IMG/VR virus record: IMGVR_UViG_3300020477_000030
Coordinates: 1 to 56,454 of that record
Source of the DNA: a virus
Length of the DNA stretch: 56,454 bases
Strand: one strand, 5' to 3'
The translations under genes were made by a program, and so were the position numbers. A model generated the notes under the pieces. That model was given only the letters and a program-made list of their open reading frames with translations. It was not told where the DNA came from and did no database searches. Positions 22,906-30,415 of this stretch are shown one piece after another. Within the stretch, counting starts at the first letter, position 1. Every line of letters begins with the position of its first letter.

Positions 22906-23826
22906 ATGGCTATAAATCGTTCAAGTATTGCTAAAGAACTCCTTCCTGGCCTTAATGCTGTTTTCGGTCTAGAGTATGGTGATGTTAATAATGAGCATGA
23001 AGCTCTTTATGAAACGGAAAACTCTGATCGGGCATTTGAGGAAGAAGTTCTATTTACAGGTTTTGGTACTGCCCCAACCAAAGGTGAGGGTGCTGCTGTA
23101 ACCTATGATGACGCGCAGGAAAGTTACACTGCACGTTATACGATGGAAACCGTCGCTCTGGCCTTTGCCGTTACGGAAGAGGCTATGGAAGACAATCTGT
23201 ATGACACGTTTGCGAAGCTACGTGCCAAGGGTCTTGCAAGGGCAATGGCAAATACGAAGCAAGTCAAAGCTGCTAATCTATTCAATAATGGTTTCTCTGA
23301 TACCATTGGCGATGGCGTAGCATTCTTTGCTTCGACACACCCAACGATCAGTGCAGGTAATCAGTCTAACTTGATTGCTGCTTCTGATCTTTCAGAGTCT
23401 ACTCTGGAAACTGCTCTAACGAATGTACAAAAAATTGAAGATGATCGTGGTATCTTGATTGGTGCCAGTTCTGTATCTCTTCATATTCCTGTAGATTCAT
23501 GGGCAATTGCGGATCGTGTTCTGAACAGCCCTGGAACTACTCAGGTTAGTGCTGCTCAGAAAGACCCGAATACAAACGCTATCAATGCAACGCGCCATAT
23601 GGGTATGTTGCCTGATGGATTCTATGTCAACCGTCGATTTACCGATACGACTTCTTGGTTCATTAAAACGGATGTTCCGAATGGCACCAAGATGTTTGTT
23701 AGGACTCCTCTTCAAACGAAGATGGAGCCTGATTTCGATACTGGTAATCTTCGTTTCAAGGCGCGTGAGCGTTATGCTTTCGGTGTCTCTGATTGGCGTG
23801 GATGGTTCGGTTCACAAGGATCGTAA
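22906..23826 (+). CDS. Major capsid protein
   Basis: 306 aa. The sequence matches the HK97-fold capsid family related to Mu gpT: an N-arm AINRSSIAKELLPGLNAVFG, SYTARYTMETVALAFAVTEEAM with a spine helix (VTEEAMEDNLYDTFAKLRAK), a GVAFFASTHPTISAG A-domain segment and a C-terminal FKARERYAFGVSDWRGWFGS. The codon choice is GC-richer than surrounding genes, common for highly expressed phage genes. It assembles on the scaffold to form the icosahedral head; the upstream GroES-like protein may help it fold. Cleavage cannot be judged from sequence. Confidence 0.9.
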   Translation: MAINRSSIAKELLPGLNAVFGLEYGDVNNEHEALYETENSDRAFEEEVLFTGFGTAPTKGEGAAVTYDDAQESYTARYTMETVALAFAVTEEAMEDNLYDTFAKLRAKGLARAMANTKQVKAANLFNNGFSDTIGDGVAFFASTHPTISAGNQSNLIAASDLSESTLETALTNVQKIEDDRGILIGASSVSLHIPVDSWAIADRVLNSPGTTQVSAAQKDPNTNAINATRHMGMLPDGFYVNRRFTDTTSWFIKTDVPNGTKMFVRTPLQTKMEPDFDTGNLRFKARERYAFGVSDWRGWFGSQGS

Positions 23827-23864
23827 TTATAATTGATAAAGTCAGGGAGGATTATGGTATTCGT

Positions 23865-23990
23865 GTGAAATATCATTATAAACTCCTTTTTAAAATATTG
23901 CTGAGGGAACTGATACCTCGGCTGTTAAGACGGGATGATTTTGCTCCCGACTATGTAAATGCACTTCTTTGTGAGCATCGTTTCCGATGA
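23865..23990 (+). CDS. Possible small basic protein (GTG start)
   Basis: 41 aa in an open frame between the capsid gene and 24047, basic and hydrophobic (KYHYKLLFKILLRELIPRLL). GGGAGG lies about 13 nt before the GTG. Weakly supported. Confidence 0.3.
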   Translation: MKYHYKLLFKILLRELIPRLLRRDDFAPDYVNALLCEHRFR

Positions 23991-24004
23991 TCATTAGATA
24001 CCGT

Positions 24005-24022
24005 GGAGAAATACAGTTCTCC
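24005..24022 (+). terminator. Hairpin after the capsid gene, possible attenuator
   Basis: GGAGAA-ATACAG-TTCTCC followed by CTGACTTTACTTT. The stem is short and the T-tract broken, so it may only reduce read-through or stabilise capsid mRNA. Confidence 0.3.
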
Positions 24023-24046
24023 CTGACTTTACTTTAGGAGATAAAT

Positions 24047-24313
24047 ATGGCAAATAATTATAATTCACTTTTTCAGGCAGGTGCAGGAGTTATTTCTACA
24101 GCAGCTAAAACTCGCATTATTGCGGTCCATGCTCATAGTACAGTAGCAGGTTCCTTTGATATCAAGGGAGCAACATCAGGAGTTTTAAAATTCTTTGTAG
24201 CAGCCAATGAAAGTGCAGATATTTATATTGGAGATATGGGAGTTCCAATGGTAGGAAGTGTAAGTGTTTCGGTTCCTGCTGATGGGGCTGCTTTAACATT
24301 GATAGTAGGCTAA
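24047..24313 (+). CDS. Small beta-rich structural protein
   Basis: An 88-aa Gly/Ala/Ser-rich beta protein (MANNYNSLFQAGAGVIST onward; later SGVLKFFVAANESADIYIGD). TAGGAGATAA precedes the ATG. It resembles small head-decoration or stopper proteins by size and place, but no family is certain. Confidence 0.6.
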   Translation: MANNYNSLFQAGAGVISTAAKTRIIAVHAHSTVAGSFDIKGATSGVLKFFVAANESADIYIGDMGVPMVGSVSVSVPADGAALTLIVG

Positions 24314-24317
24314 TAAA

Positions 24318-24998
24318 ATGCCTAACTTTTCGTTTTTAAAAAATGATTTGATTAATACAACTGAGAATGACTCAACTGAGTTTTCAGATCAAATACCTTT
24401 TTTTGTAGAAAAAGTAGAGAACAGACTTGCAAATGATCTAGACGATTTTGGTCTAGATTTTTTTGCTACTGTATCTTGTTCAATAGGAAATCCTATTGTA
24501 TCTCTTCCTGTTGATACAAAAATTGTAAGAAATGTAAATGTAATATCAAGTGCATCATCTACAAGAACTAATCTATTACCTAGAACTTATGAGTATGCAA
24601 TAGATTATTGGCCTCATGCAAGCGCATCCGTAGGCGATCCTAGATATTATTCACGTAAAACAAACACAGAGATTTATATTGTACCCACTCCTGCATCAGC
24701 AGTCGATATAGAAGTACAATTTGTTCGTAAACCTTTAGGTTTAGCTTCTGCAACTGGAACCAGTGTAACAACTTCTAATTATTTTAGTGAGTTCTGTTAT
24801 AATGCTTTATTCTATGGTTGTATGATCGAAGCTACCATGTATATGAAAAGTTGGAATGATCTTCAGATATGGGAAGGTCAATACCAAAACGCAATTAATC
24901 AACTTAGAAACCAGGCTCGTCGGACCCGACAAGATGACATGGCACAAGCAGCAAGTCCTGCTGGTGGTCCTGATACTGTTATTATGGGTTCAACTTAA
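24318..24998 (+). CDS. Head-tail adaptor protein (T7 gp11/P22 gp4-like)
   Basis: 226 aa: N-terminal helical (MPNFSFLKNDLINTTENDST, IPFFVEKVENRLANDL), central beta domain with IVSLPVDTKIVRNV, and a C-terminal helix bundle (FCYNALFYGCMIEATMYMKSW, YQNAINQLRNQARR). This is the pattern of phage adaptor or tail-tubular-A proteins sitting under the portal. A second protein with the same architecture lies at 27425. The end shares a base with the next ATG. Confidence 0.65.
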   Translation: MPNFSFLKNDLINTTENDSTEFSDQIPFFVEKVENRLANDLDDFGLDFFATVSCSIGNPIVSLPVDTKIVRNVNVISSASSTRTNLLPRTYEYAIDYWPHASASVGDPRYYSRKTNTEIYIVPTPASAVDIEVQFVRKPLGLASATGTSVTTSNYFSEFCYNALFYGCMIEATMYMKSWNDLQIWEGQYQNAINQLRNQARRTRQDDMAQAASPAGGPDTVIMGST

Positions 24999-25201
24999 TG
25001 GCTATTGGTAGAAGTAAAGTTTCAAAACAAGTATCTAAACCTAAACTAGGTTCAGGTAAAAGATTTAAAAGTTTAACAAAAAAGTTAAAAAAGAAGGGAG
25101 CTAAGAATCCCAAAGCTCTTGCAGCCTATATAGGACGAAAAAAATATGGGAAGAAAAAGTTTCAAAAATTAGCATCTAAAGGAAAAAGGAGAAAGTCATG
25201 A
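24998..25201 (+). CDS. Very basic small protein, DNA-binding candidate
   Basis: A 67-aa protein with about 40% Lys/Arg (KKLKKKGAKNPKALAAYIGR). It is coupled to both neighbours by 1- and 4-base overlaps. The charge would suit internal virion DNA condensation. It lacks the SLYD tag of the following genes. Confidence 0.65.
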   Translation: MAIGRSKVSKQVSKPKLGSGKRFKSLTKKLKKKGAKNPKALAAYIGRKKYGKKKFQKLASKGKRRKS

Positions 25202-25362
25202 AAGATTTTGTATCAGGTGCAGCAGCACGAAAGCTTCCCAATCTTGATCCAGATTTGAATGAGATCGTAGGTCGTCCTACAGGTCAGGGATTTGGTGCAG
25301 CTAGGAAAGGACCGAGTGTCGTAGCTTCTTCTGACAAAGACCTCATGAAAGAGGAGGACTAG
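25198..25362 (+). CDS. Small hypothetical virion-region protein (54 aa)
   Basis: The start overlaps the previous stop (ATGA). It begins MKDFVSGAAARKLPNLDPDL and ends SVVASSDKDLMKEED. GAGGAGG near its end is the ribosome-binding site for the next gene. The end resembles, weakly, the VASLYD tag of the next genes. Confidence 0.6.
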   Translation: MKDFVSGAAARKLPNLDPDLNEIVGRPTGQGFGAARKGPSVVASSDKDLMKEED

Positions 25363-25364
25363 TC

Positions 25365-26330
25365 ATGGCTGAACCTAAAAGTATTTCCCAAGCCCGTAAA
25401 ATGGGTAAAAGCTATTTTATAGGAAAAGACGGGAAACGAAAAGCTGCGGTTACAAAAGAAGAACTTGATGAGTCAAGATTATCTTTGCGTGATTATTTAA
25501 ATAAACAACGTAAAGCAAGGAGGACAGGTGCTGATCTTAGTGCGTCTAAACCTACAGCAAAGAGTGAAGGTAAAAAAGAACCTTCACCTACTCTTAAATC
25601 TAAATCTAAAAAGTATGTAGGTTCAAGTCAACGTCCTGATAATCGTCCTGTTAAATCTACTCCTAAATCTAAATATAGACCAAGAGGATCATCTGCTCCA
25701 CTAGGAGGAAAAGCTGATCCATATAAATATGTAGGTACAGGCCCAAGAGGACAAAAAGGTCAAGCTCCTGTTCCTACAACGGAAGAAAAAATAGCAATGG
25801 GTGGGCTTCTTATTGGTAATTTAGGCGGTCCAGGAGCAAAGGTTGCTATTAAAGCAGCTACAACATATGGAAAACCTTTTATAAATCAGCTAATAAGAAA
25901 AATTAAAGATTTATCTAATAAAGAACAAGAAGATATATTAAAGTCAGTTTCTCGAAGTAAGCTATCTAAAAAAGAAGTTACTGAAGCTATCAAAAATGCT
26001 GAGTCTCCACATAATATACTAGCAGAGGTAGCTCGACAAAAATCAGCAATATCTGTACAACGCGCCTCAGGAGAACCTCTTTTTAAAAGTACTGTAAGAC
26101 AAAAAAACCAAGCAGCTCGTAATAGAAAGAGGCGTCAAGAAACTAAAAGAAAAAAAGAATTAGAAAAAATGAATGAACAAGCAGCAGGTTCTACAAGGAT
26201 TCCTGGTGCTAAATTACGTAAAAAAGGCGGTCCTATTAAAAAATATAATGAGGGTGGTAAAGTTGTAAACCGTAAAGGCGGTGGACAGGTTATGTCAGGT
26301 TCTGATCTTGTTTCATCATTGTATGATTAA
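25365..26330 (+). CDS. Basic protein with Gly-rich/SLYD C-terminal tag (member 1)
   Basis: A 321-aa, very basic protein: N-terminal ISQARKMGKSYFIGKDGKRK, low-complexity Lys/Pro/Ser region to about residue 140, a small globular part with IAMGGLLIGNLGGPGAKVAI, then basic helix. The last 40 residues carry KKGGPIKKYNEGGKV, RKGGGQVMSG and the final SDLVSSLYD. That ending recurs in the next two proteins. The stop, ribosome-binding site and next start form a junction that is copied at 27151-27194. Likely packaged into or onto the virion, given its place between adaptor genes. No enzyme domain is seen. Confidence 0.7.
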   Translation: MAEPKSISQARKMGKSYFIGKDGKRKAAVTKEELDESRLSLRDYLNKQRKARRTGADLSASKPTAKSEGKKEPSPTLKSKSKKYVGSSQRPDNRPVKSTPKSKYRPRGSSAPLGGKADPYKYVGTGPRGQKGQAPVPTTEEKIAMGGLLIGNLGGPGAKVAIKAATTYGKPFINQLIRKIKDLSNKEQEDILKSVSRSKLSKKEVTEAIKNAESPHNILAEVARQKSAISVQRASGEPLFKSTVRQKNQAARNRKRRQETKRKKELEKMNEQAAGSTRIPGAKLRKKGGPIKKYNEGGKVVNRKGGGQVMSGSDLVSSLYD

Positions 26331-26341
26331 GGAAAAGTTAT

Positions 26342-26536
26342 ATGGCTATTTATTCTAAAGGTTTACAACGTCCTCAAAGAAAACCAGCAAAAGAAAGGCG
26401 TCAACGACAAATATCGTTTAAAAAACCTAGAATACGTAAAGGTAAACGTCCTCGTCCTTTTTCTGTTAAAAAGGGAGGACAGATAATAAATAAAAAAATG
26501 GGTGGAACTTTTTTTGTTGCATCTTTATATGATTAA
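26342..26536 (+). CDS. Small basic protein with SLYD C-terminal tag (member 2)
   Basis: 64 aa, almost entirely Lys/Arg with a Pro scatter (RKPAKERRQRQISFKKPRIR), then KKGGQIINKKMGGTFF and terminal VASLYD. Essentially a DNA-binding arm joined to the same tag as its neighbours. The start is 11 nt after the previous stop. Confidence 0.7.
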   Translation: MAIYSKGLQRPQRKPAKERRQRQISFKKPRIRKGKRPRPFSVKKGGQIINKKMGGTFFVASLYD

Positions 26537-26547
26537 GGAGAATTAAA

Positions 26548-27180
26548 ATGCCAGGACCAGCAGCTATACCTATTATTATGGCAGGAATATCAGCAGCAAG
26601 ATTAGTTGGACCTAAACTAGCTGAGTCTTTAATAAGTAGAGGACTAGCTAAAAAAGCAACAGGAGAAGCTGCAAAATTAGCTAAAAATAAAGTTCGATCA
26701 GGTACTACAAAAGAAATTAATCAAGTTAAAGACTTACCTGCTACTGTTCAAAATAAAATGCAATTTGGAATAAAAAAAGCACAACAAAAACCAAAATCAT
26801 CTTCATCTAAAATATCACAAGAATCTAGTACTGCTGCTCAAAATAGAGCAAGATTAAAACAAATGCAAGAACGAGAAGCACAACAAGAAGCAGCTAAACA
26901 AGCAGCTAAAAAATTAAAACCTAAAAGTGAAAGACAACGTGATCCACATATATCCTTAAAAGAAATAAGAAAAAGGAAGTTACTAGGTAATCGTTCATAT
27001 GAAAATTATTTAAATAAAGCTTTGAATAAAGAAAAAAATCAAGCTAGAGTTACTGAAAGTCCTACAACTCCACGTTCACAAAAAGATATGCGTCTTCCTC
27101 GTAAAGGTGAAACTATGAAACGTAAAGGTGGAGGTACGATAGGATCAGGTAATGATCTTGTTGCATCTCTGTACGATTAA
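26548..27180 (+). CDS. Basic protein with Gly-rich/SLYD C-terminal tag (member 3)
   Basis: 210 aa. The first 25 residues are hydrophobic (AAIPIIMAGISAARLVG), possibly membrane-active, followed by a long Lys/Gln/Ala-rich helical region (QQEAAKQAAKKLKPKSERQR). It ends MKRKGGGTIGSGNDLVASLYD in two blocks, the same tag as members 1 and 2. GGAGAATT precedes the start. Possibly an ejected or internal virion protein; inference only. Confidence 0.7.
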   Translation: MPGPAAIPIIMAGISAARLVGPKLAESLISRGLAKKATGEAAKLAKNKVRSGTTKEINQVKDLPATVQNKMQFGIKKAQQKPKSSSSKISQESSTAAQNRARLKQMQEREAQQEAAKQAAKKLKPKSERQRDPHISLKEIRKRKLLGNRSYENYLNKALNKEKNQARVTESPTTPRSQKDMRLPRKGETMKRKGGGTIGSGNDLVASLYD

Positions 27181-27191
27181 GGAGAAGTTAT

Positions 27192-27401
27192 ATGTCTAAA
27201 GAAAAAGTACATACTGAATCAGATCGCACTTATAATCCTATGAATCAACCAACGGCACCTCGTCCAAAACCAAAACCAAAATCTACAAAGAAAAAAATTT
27301 CTAAGCGTGGTGGTGGAGATTTTAAGATTGAAATGAAAATTCCTAAAGAAATGGTTAATCAAGGTGTAATGTATGGTTACAAAAAAGGTGGTCAAGTTTA
27401 A
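27192..27401 (+). CDS. Small basic protein with KKGGQV terminus (member 4)
   Basis: 69 aa, Pro/Lys-rich N-terminal half (APRPKPKPKSTKKKISKRGG) and ending YGYKKGGQV. It keeps only the Gly-Gly half of the tag, not SLYD. The start is preceded by the same GATTAAGGAGAAGTTATATG junction seen after member 1. Confidence 0.7.
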   Translation: MSKEKVHTESDRTYNPMNQPTAPRPKPKPKSTKKKISKRGGGDFKIEMKIPKEMVNQGVMYGYKKGGQV

Positions 27402-27424
27402 TATAATTATTATTAGGAAAAATA

Positions 27425-28099
27425 ATGGCAACTAGTGGTACATTTAATTTTAACCTTGATATAGACGAGGTTATACAAGAAGCAAGTGAAATGATCGGAG
27501 GAGAAAATACTCTTGGTCATGAACCTGCTTCTGCCAGACGTTCTATAAATCTGATGCTAACTGATTGGCAGAACAGAGGTGTTCTTCTATGGTCAACAGA
27601 AGTAACAGCCGTTACTGTTGCTGCTAGTGTTACATCTTATGCTTTAAGTAGTTCGACTGTAGATGCTTTAGAAGTAGTTGTAAATAGAGATAATACTGAT
27701 CTTCAATTAACTCGTATTTCATTTGAAGAATTTTTAATTATTCCTAATAAAACTCAAACAGGTAGGGCAACTCAATATACTATTAAACGAGATCGAGATA
27801 ATCCTACATTAAGTATATGGCCTATTCCTGATAACAGTACAGATATTTTAAAAATAGAGCGAATTAGTCAGTTACAAGATGTGAATAAATCAGCAGATCA
27901 AAATGCTGATCTTCCAAAAAGATTTTTACCTCCGTTGACTTGTGGTTTATCTTATTACATGGCAATGAAAAGACCTAATGTACCAAATGAAAAAATTGCA
28001 ATGTTAAAAGGAAACTATGAAGAACTTCTTTTACGAGCAATGGAAGAAGATAAAGAACGTGCAAGTATTTTCTTTAAACCTAAAATTAGGACTGTGTAA
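27425..28099 (+). CDS. Second adaptor/tail-tubular-A-like protein
   Basis: 224 aa: N-terminal helices with ARRSINLMLTDWQNRGVLLW (37-56), beta region VTSYALSSSTVDALEVVV, and a C-terminal helical end with LTCGLSYYMAMKRPNVPNEK. This matches T7 gp11/P22 gp4-type adaptor architecture. With the 24318 protein it suggests a two-ring connector. It ends with a TAATG overlap with the next gene. Confidence 0.7.
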   Translation: MATSGTFNFNLDIDEVIQEASEMIGGENTLGHEPASARRSINLMLTDWQNRGVLLWSTEVTAVTVAASVTSYALSSSTVDALEVVVNRDNTDLQLTRISFEEFLIIPNKTQTGRATQYTIKRDRDNPTLSIWPIPDNSTDILKIERISQLQDVNKSADQNADLPKRFLPPLTCGLSYYMAMKRPNVPNEKIAMLKGNYEELLLRAMEEDKERASIFFKPKIRTV

Positions 28100-28401
28100 T
28101 GGCAACAGATCGTAAAGCTTTAGCAGTATGTGATATTTGTAATTTTAGATATCCACATAGATTAATGAAGCTTAATAGCTTTGGTTTATTAGTTTGTCCA
28201 GAAGATTATGAAGGTTCTTTTGATTTAAAGAATCATCCTCAAAATAAAATTCCTGATGTAAGAGATGATACAAAAATAAATAATCCTAGACCTGATTCAG
28301 GAGGTCGTAACCTAGTGTGGAATACAGCAAACTTACTTTGGGAAGGAACTCCCAATAATATGAGTGATCAAGTAGTTTCACCAGTTTGGAATAGCGCATG
28401 A
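28099..28401 (+). CDS. Small zinc-finger-like tail-region protein
   Basis: 100 aa with CDICNFRYP (C11, C14) and a lone C35 in VCPEDYEGSF, a probable zinc-binding knuckle. The rest is polar and extended, ending in VVSPVWNSA. Similar small Cys-containing proteins sit between connector and fibre genes in marine podoviruses. Role unknown. Confidence 0.6.
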   Translation: MATDRKALAVCDICNFRYPHRLMKLNSFGLLVCPEDYEGSFDLKNHPQNKIPDVRDDTKINNPRPDSGGRNLVWNTANLLWEGTPNNMSDQVVSPVWNSA

Positions 28402-30413
28402 GTGATTTTGATTTAACAGGTAAAAGAATAGCAGATACTTACAAAGGTTTACTTAAACTAGCTGTAAGTGGTAATGGTGCAGTATCTTCATCTTTAACTC
28501 AAGTTGAAGGAGGAGATGGAACTAATACAGCTTTACTTGTAGCTACTAGTGCTATACGAGTTGGAGGTGCTTTTGCAGTATCTTCTAGCACATCTATAGG
28601 TGGTTCTTTAAAAGTTAATGGAGATGTATGTGCAAGCTCTTACTTTGGCAGTGGGCGTCATCTTACTAGTATTATAGCAAGTGGAGATACATCTGTTAGT
28701 TCTCTTATTGTAGCTAATACTGCTACAATTGGAGGAACTCTTTCGGTAGGTGGAGCAGTTAATTTTTTAAGTACAGCGACTGTATCTGGTAATTCAGGAT
28801 TTCTAGGAACAGTACGTGTAAGCGGAGCTACATCACTTGAAGGTGCTGTTAAGATGAACAGTACAGCTACTGTAAGTGGAGCTACAGGATTTCTTGGAAC
28901 GGTTAGAGTAAGTGGTAATACAACTGTAGGCGGAACTCTGGATGTAGCAGGTAATACGTCAGTAGGAGGAACACTTATTACAACTGGAGCAGCAACATTT
29001 GATGATGATGTTTCAGTTTCAGGTAATGTTAATATAGGCGGTACAGCAACTGTTGCAGGAGCAGCATCTATTGGTGGGGCTGTATCAATTGGAGGAGCCG
29101 TTAATTTATTAAGTACTGCAACAGTATCAGGCGCAGCAGGATTCTTGGGATCTGTTCGAGTTAGTGGAGCTACCTCACTTGAAGGAGCTACAGTACTAGG
29201 ATCAACTGTTACTGTAGCAGGAGCAGGACATTTTAAAGACGATGTTTCTGTAAGTGGTAATCTTAATATTGGAGGTACAGTTACAATAGCAGGAGCAAAT
29301 GTACAAGCAACTAATGCTAAAGTATGTGCCAGTGCTTTCTTTGGTGATGGTTCTAATTTAAGTAATGTCCCTGCTGTTATTACAGGTAATATATCTGTTA
29401 GTAATATATTAGTAGGAGGAACTGCCACAGTATCTGGTGATGCTACATTTAAAACTAATGTATCTGTAAGTGGTAATTTAGTTGTAGGAGGAACTACAAC
29501 AATAGTAGGTGCAGCTTCTATAGGAGGGGCTGTATCAATAGGAGGTGCAGTTAATCTTCTTAGTACAGCCACAGTATCTGGTGCAACAGGTTTCCTTGGA
29601 ACTGTAAGAGTTAGTGGTAATACTACAGTAGGTGGTACATTAGATGTAGCTGGTAATACCTCAGTAGGTGGAACATTTATATCTACTGGTGCAGCCACAT
29701 TCGATGATGATGTATCTGTATCAGGTAATGTTAATATTGGTGGAACAGCTACCGTAGCAGGGGCAGCTTCTATAGGAGGAGCAGTATCTATAGGAGGTGC
29801 TGTAAATCTTTTAAGTACAGCTACTGTTAGCGGTGCTACAGGATTTTTAGGAACAGTACGTGTAAGCGGTAATACAACTATCGGAGGCACGTTAGATGTA
29901 AATGGTAATACTTCTATAGGAGGTACATTCCTAGCTACAGGTGCAGCTACTTTTGACGATGATGCTTCTGTATCAGGAAATTTAAATGTTGGAGGTACAG
30001 CTACTATAGGAGGAGCAGCATTAATTACAGGTAATGTAAGTCTTGGTGGTCAATTCTTTTTAGCTAAGTCAGGAGCAGCAGCTATATCAGCAACAGCTAT
30101 TAATGGTATTACTTCTGTTTCATTAAACTTTTCTAATGCTCAAAATTTTCTTACAACAGTTACAGCCGCACATACATTAGCTAGACCAACAAACGCAACT
30201 AAGGGACAAACAGGAAGTATTTTCTTTGTACAATCAGGAGGTAGTGGAACATTAGCATATAATACTTGTTGGAAATTTATTGGAGCTAGTGTTCCTACTT
30301 TTGCTACAAGTAATGGAGCAGTATCTAGATTAGATTATATTGTTGTATCAATATCTAGTGACAGTACTGGTGAAAATATACATGCAATTTTAACAAATGA
30401 ATATGGACGTTAA
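28398..30413 (+). CDS. Repetitive beta-helical tail fibre protein
   Basis: 671 aa. Residues about 40-570 are a tandem array of short VSGN-x-x-IGGT-type turns (for example VSGNVNIGGTATVAGAASIG), the regular spacing of a beta-helix or trimeric fibre shaft. Longer blocks (SIGGAVNLLSTATVSGATGF to the FDDDVSVSGN turn) are repeated three times. The C-terminal 85 residues (NFLTTVTAAHTLARPTNATK onward) form a distinct cap that recurs in the 35292 protein. Ala/Gly/Ser/Thr/Val-rich, no cysteine-rich region. It follows the connector genes, so host attachment is the likely role. Confidence 0.8.
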   Translation: MSDFDLTGKRIADTYKGLLKLAVSGNGAVSSSLTQVEGGDGTNTALLVATSAIRVGGAFAVSSSTSIGGSLKVNGDVCASSYFGSGRHLTSIIASGDTSVSSLIVANTATIGGTLSVGGAVNFLSTATVSGNSGFLGTVRVSGATSLEGAVKMNSTATVSGATGFLGTVRVSGNTTVGGTLDVAGNTSVGGTLITTGAATFDDDVSVSGNVNIGGTATVAGAASIGGAVSIGGAVNLLSTATVSGAAGFLGSVRVSGATSLEGATVLGSTVTVAGAGHFKDDVSVSGNLNIGGTVTIAGANVQATNAKVCASAFFGDGSNLSNVPAVITGNISVSNILVGGTATVSGDATFKTNVSVSGNLVVGGTTTIVGAASIGGAVSIGGAVNLLSTATVSGATGFLGTVRVSGNTTVGGTLDVAGNTSVGGTFISTGAATFDDDVSVSGNVNIGGTATVAGAASIGGAVSIGGAVNLLSTATVSGATGFLGTVRVSGNTTIGGTLDVNGNTSIGGTFLATGAATFDDDASVSGNLNVGGTATIGGAALITGNVSLGGQFFLAKSGAAAISATAINGITSVSLNFSNAQNFLTTVTAAHTLARPTNATKGQTGSIFFVQSGGSGTLAYNTCWKFIGASVPTFATSNGAVSRLDYIVVSISSDSTGENIHAILTNEYGR

Positions 30414-30415
30414 TT

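Noticed and set aside
24780-24805. TATAAT within the adaptor gene near 24799
   Set aside because: No acceptable -35 at 16-18 nt and no gene start nearby.
28658-29890. 410-aa open frame on the minus strand opposite the repetitive fibre gene
   Set aside because: It is a by-product of the codon pattern of the Gly/Ser/Thr/Val repeats; it is Pro/Thr/Ala low complexity with no ribosome-binding context, and the plus-strand gene is clearly real.
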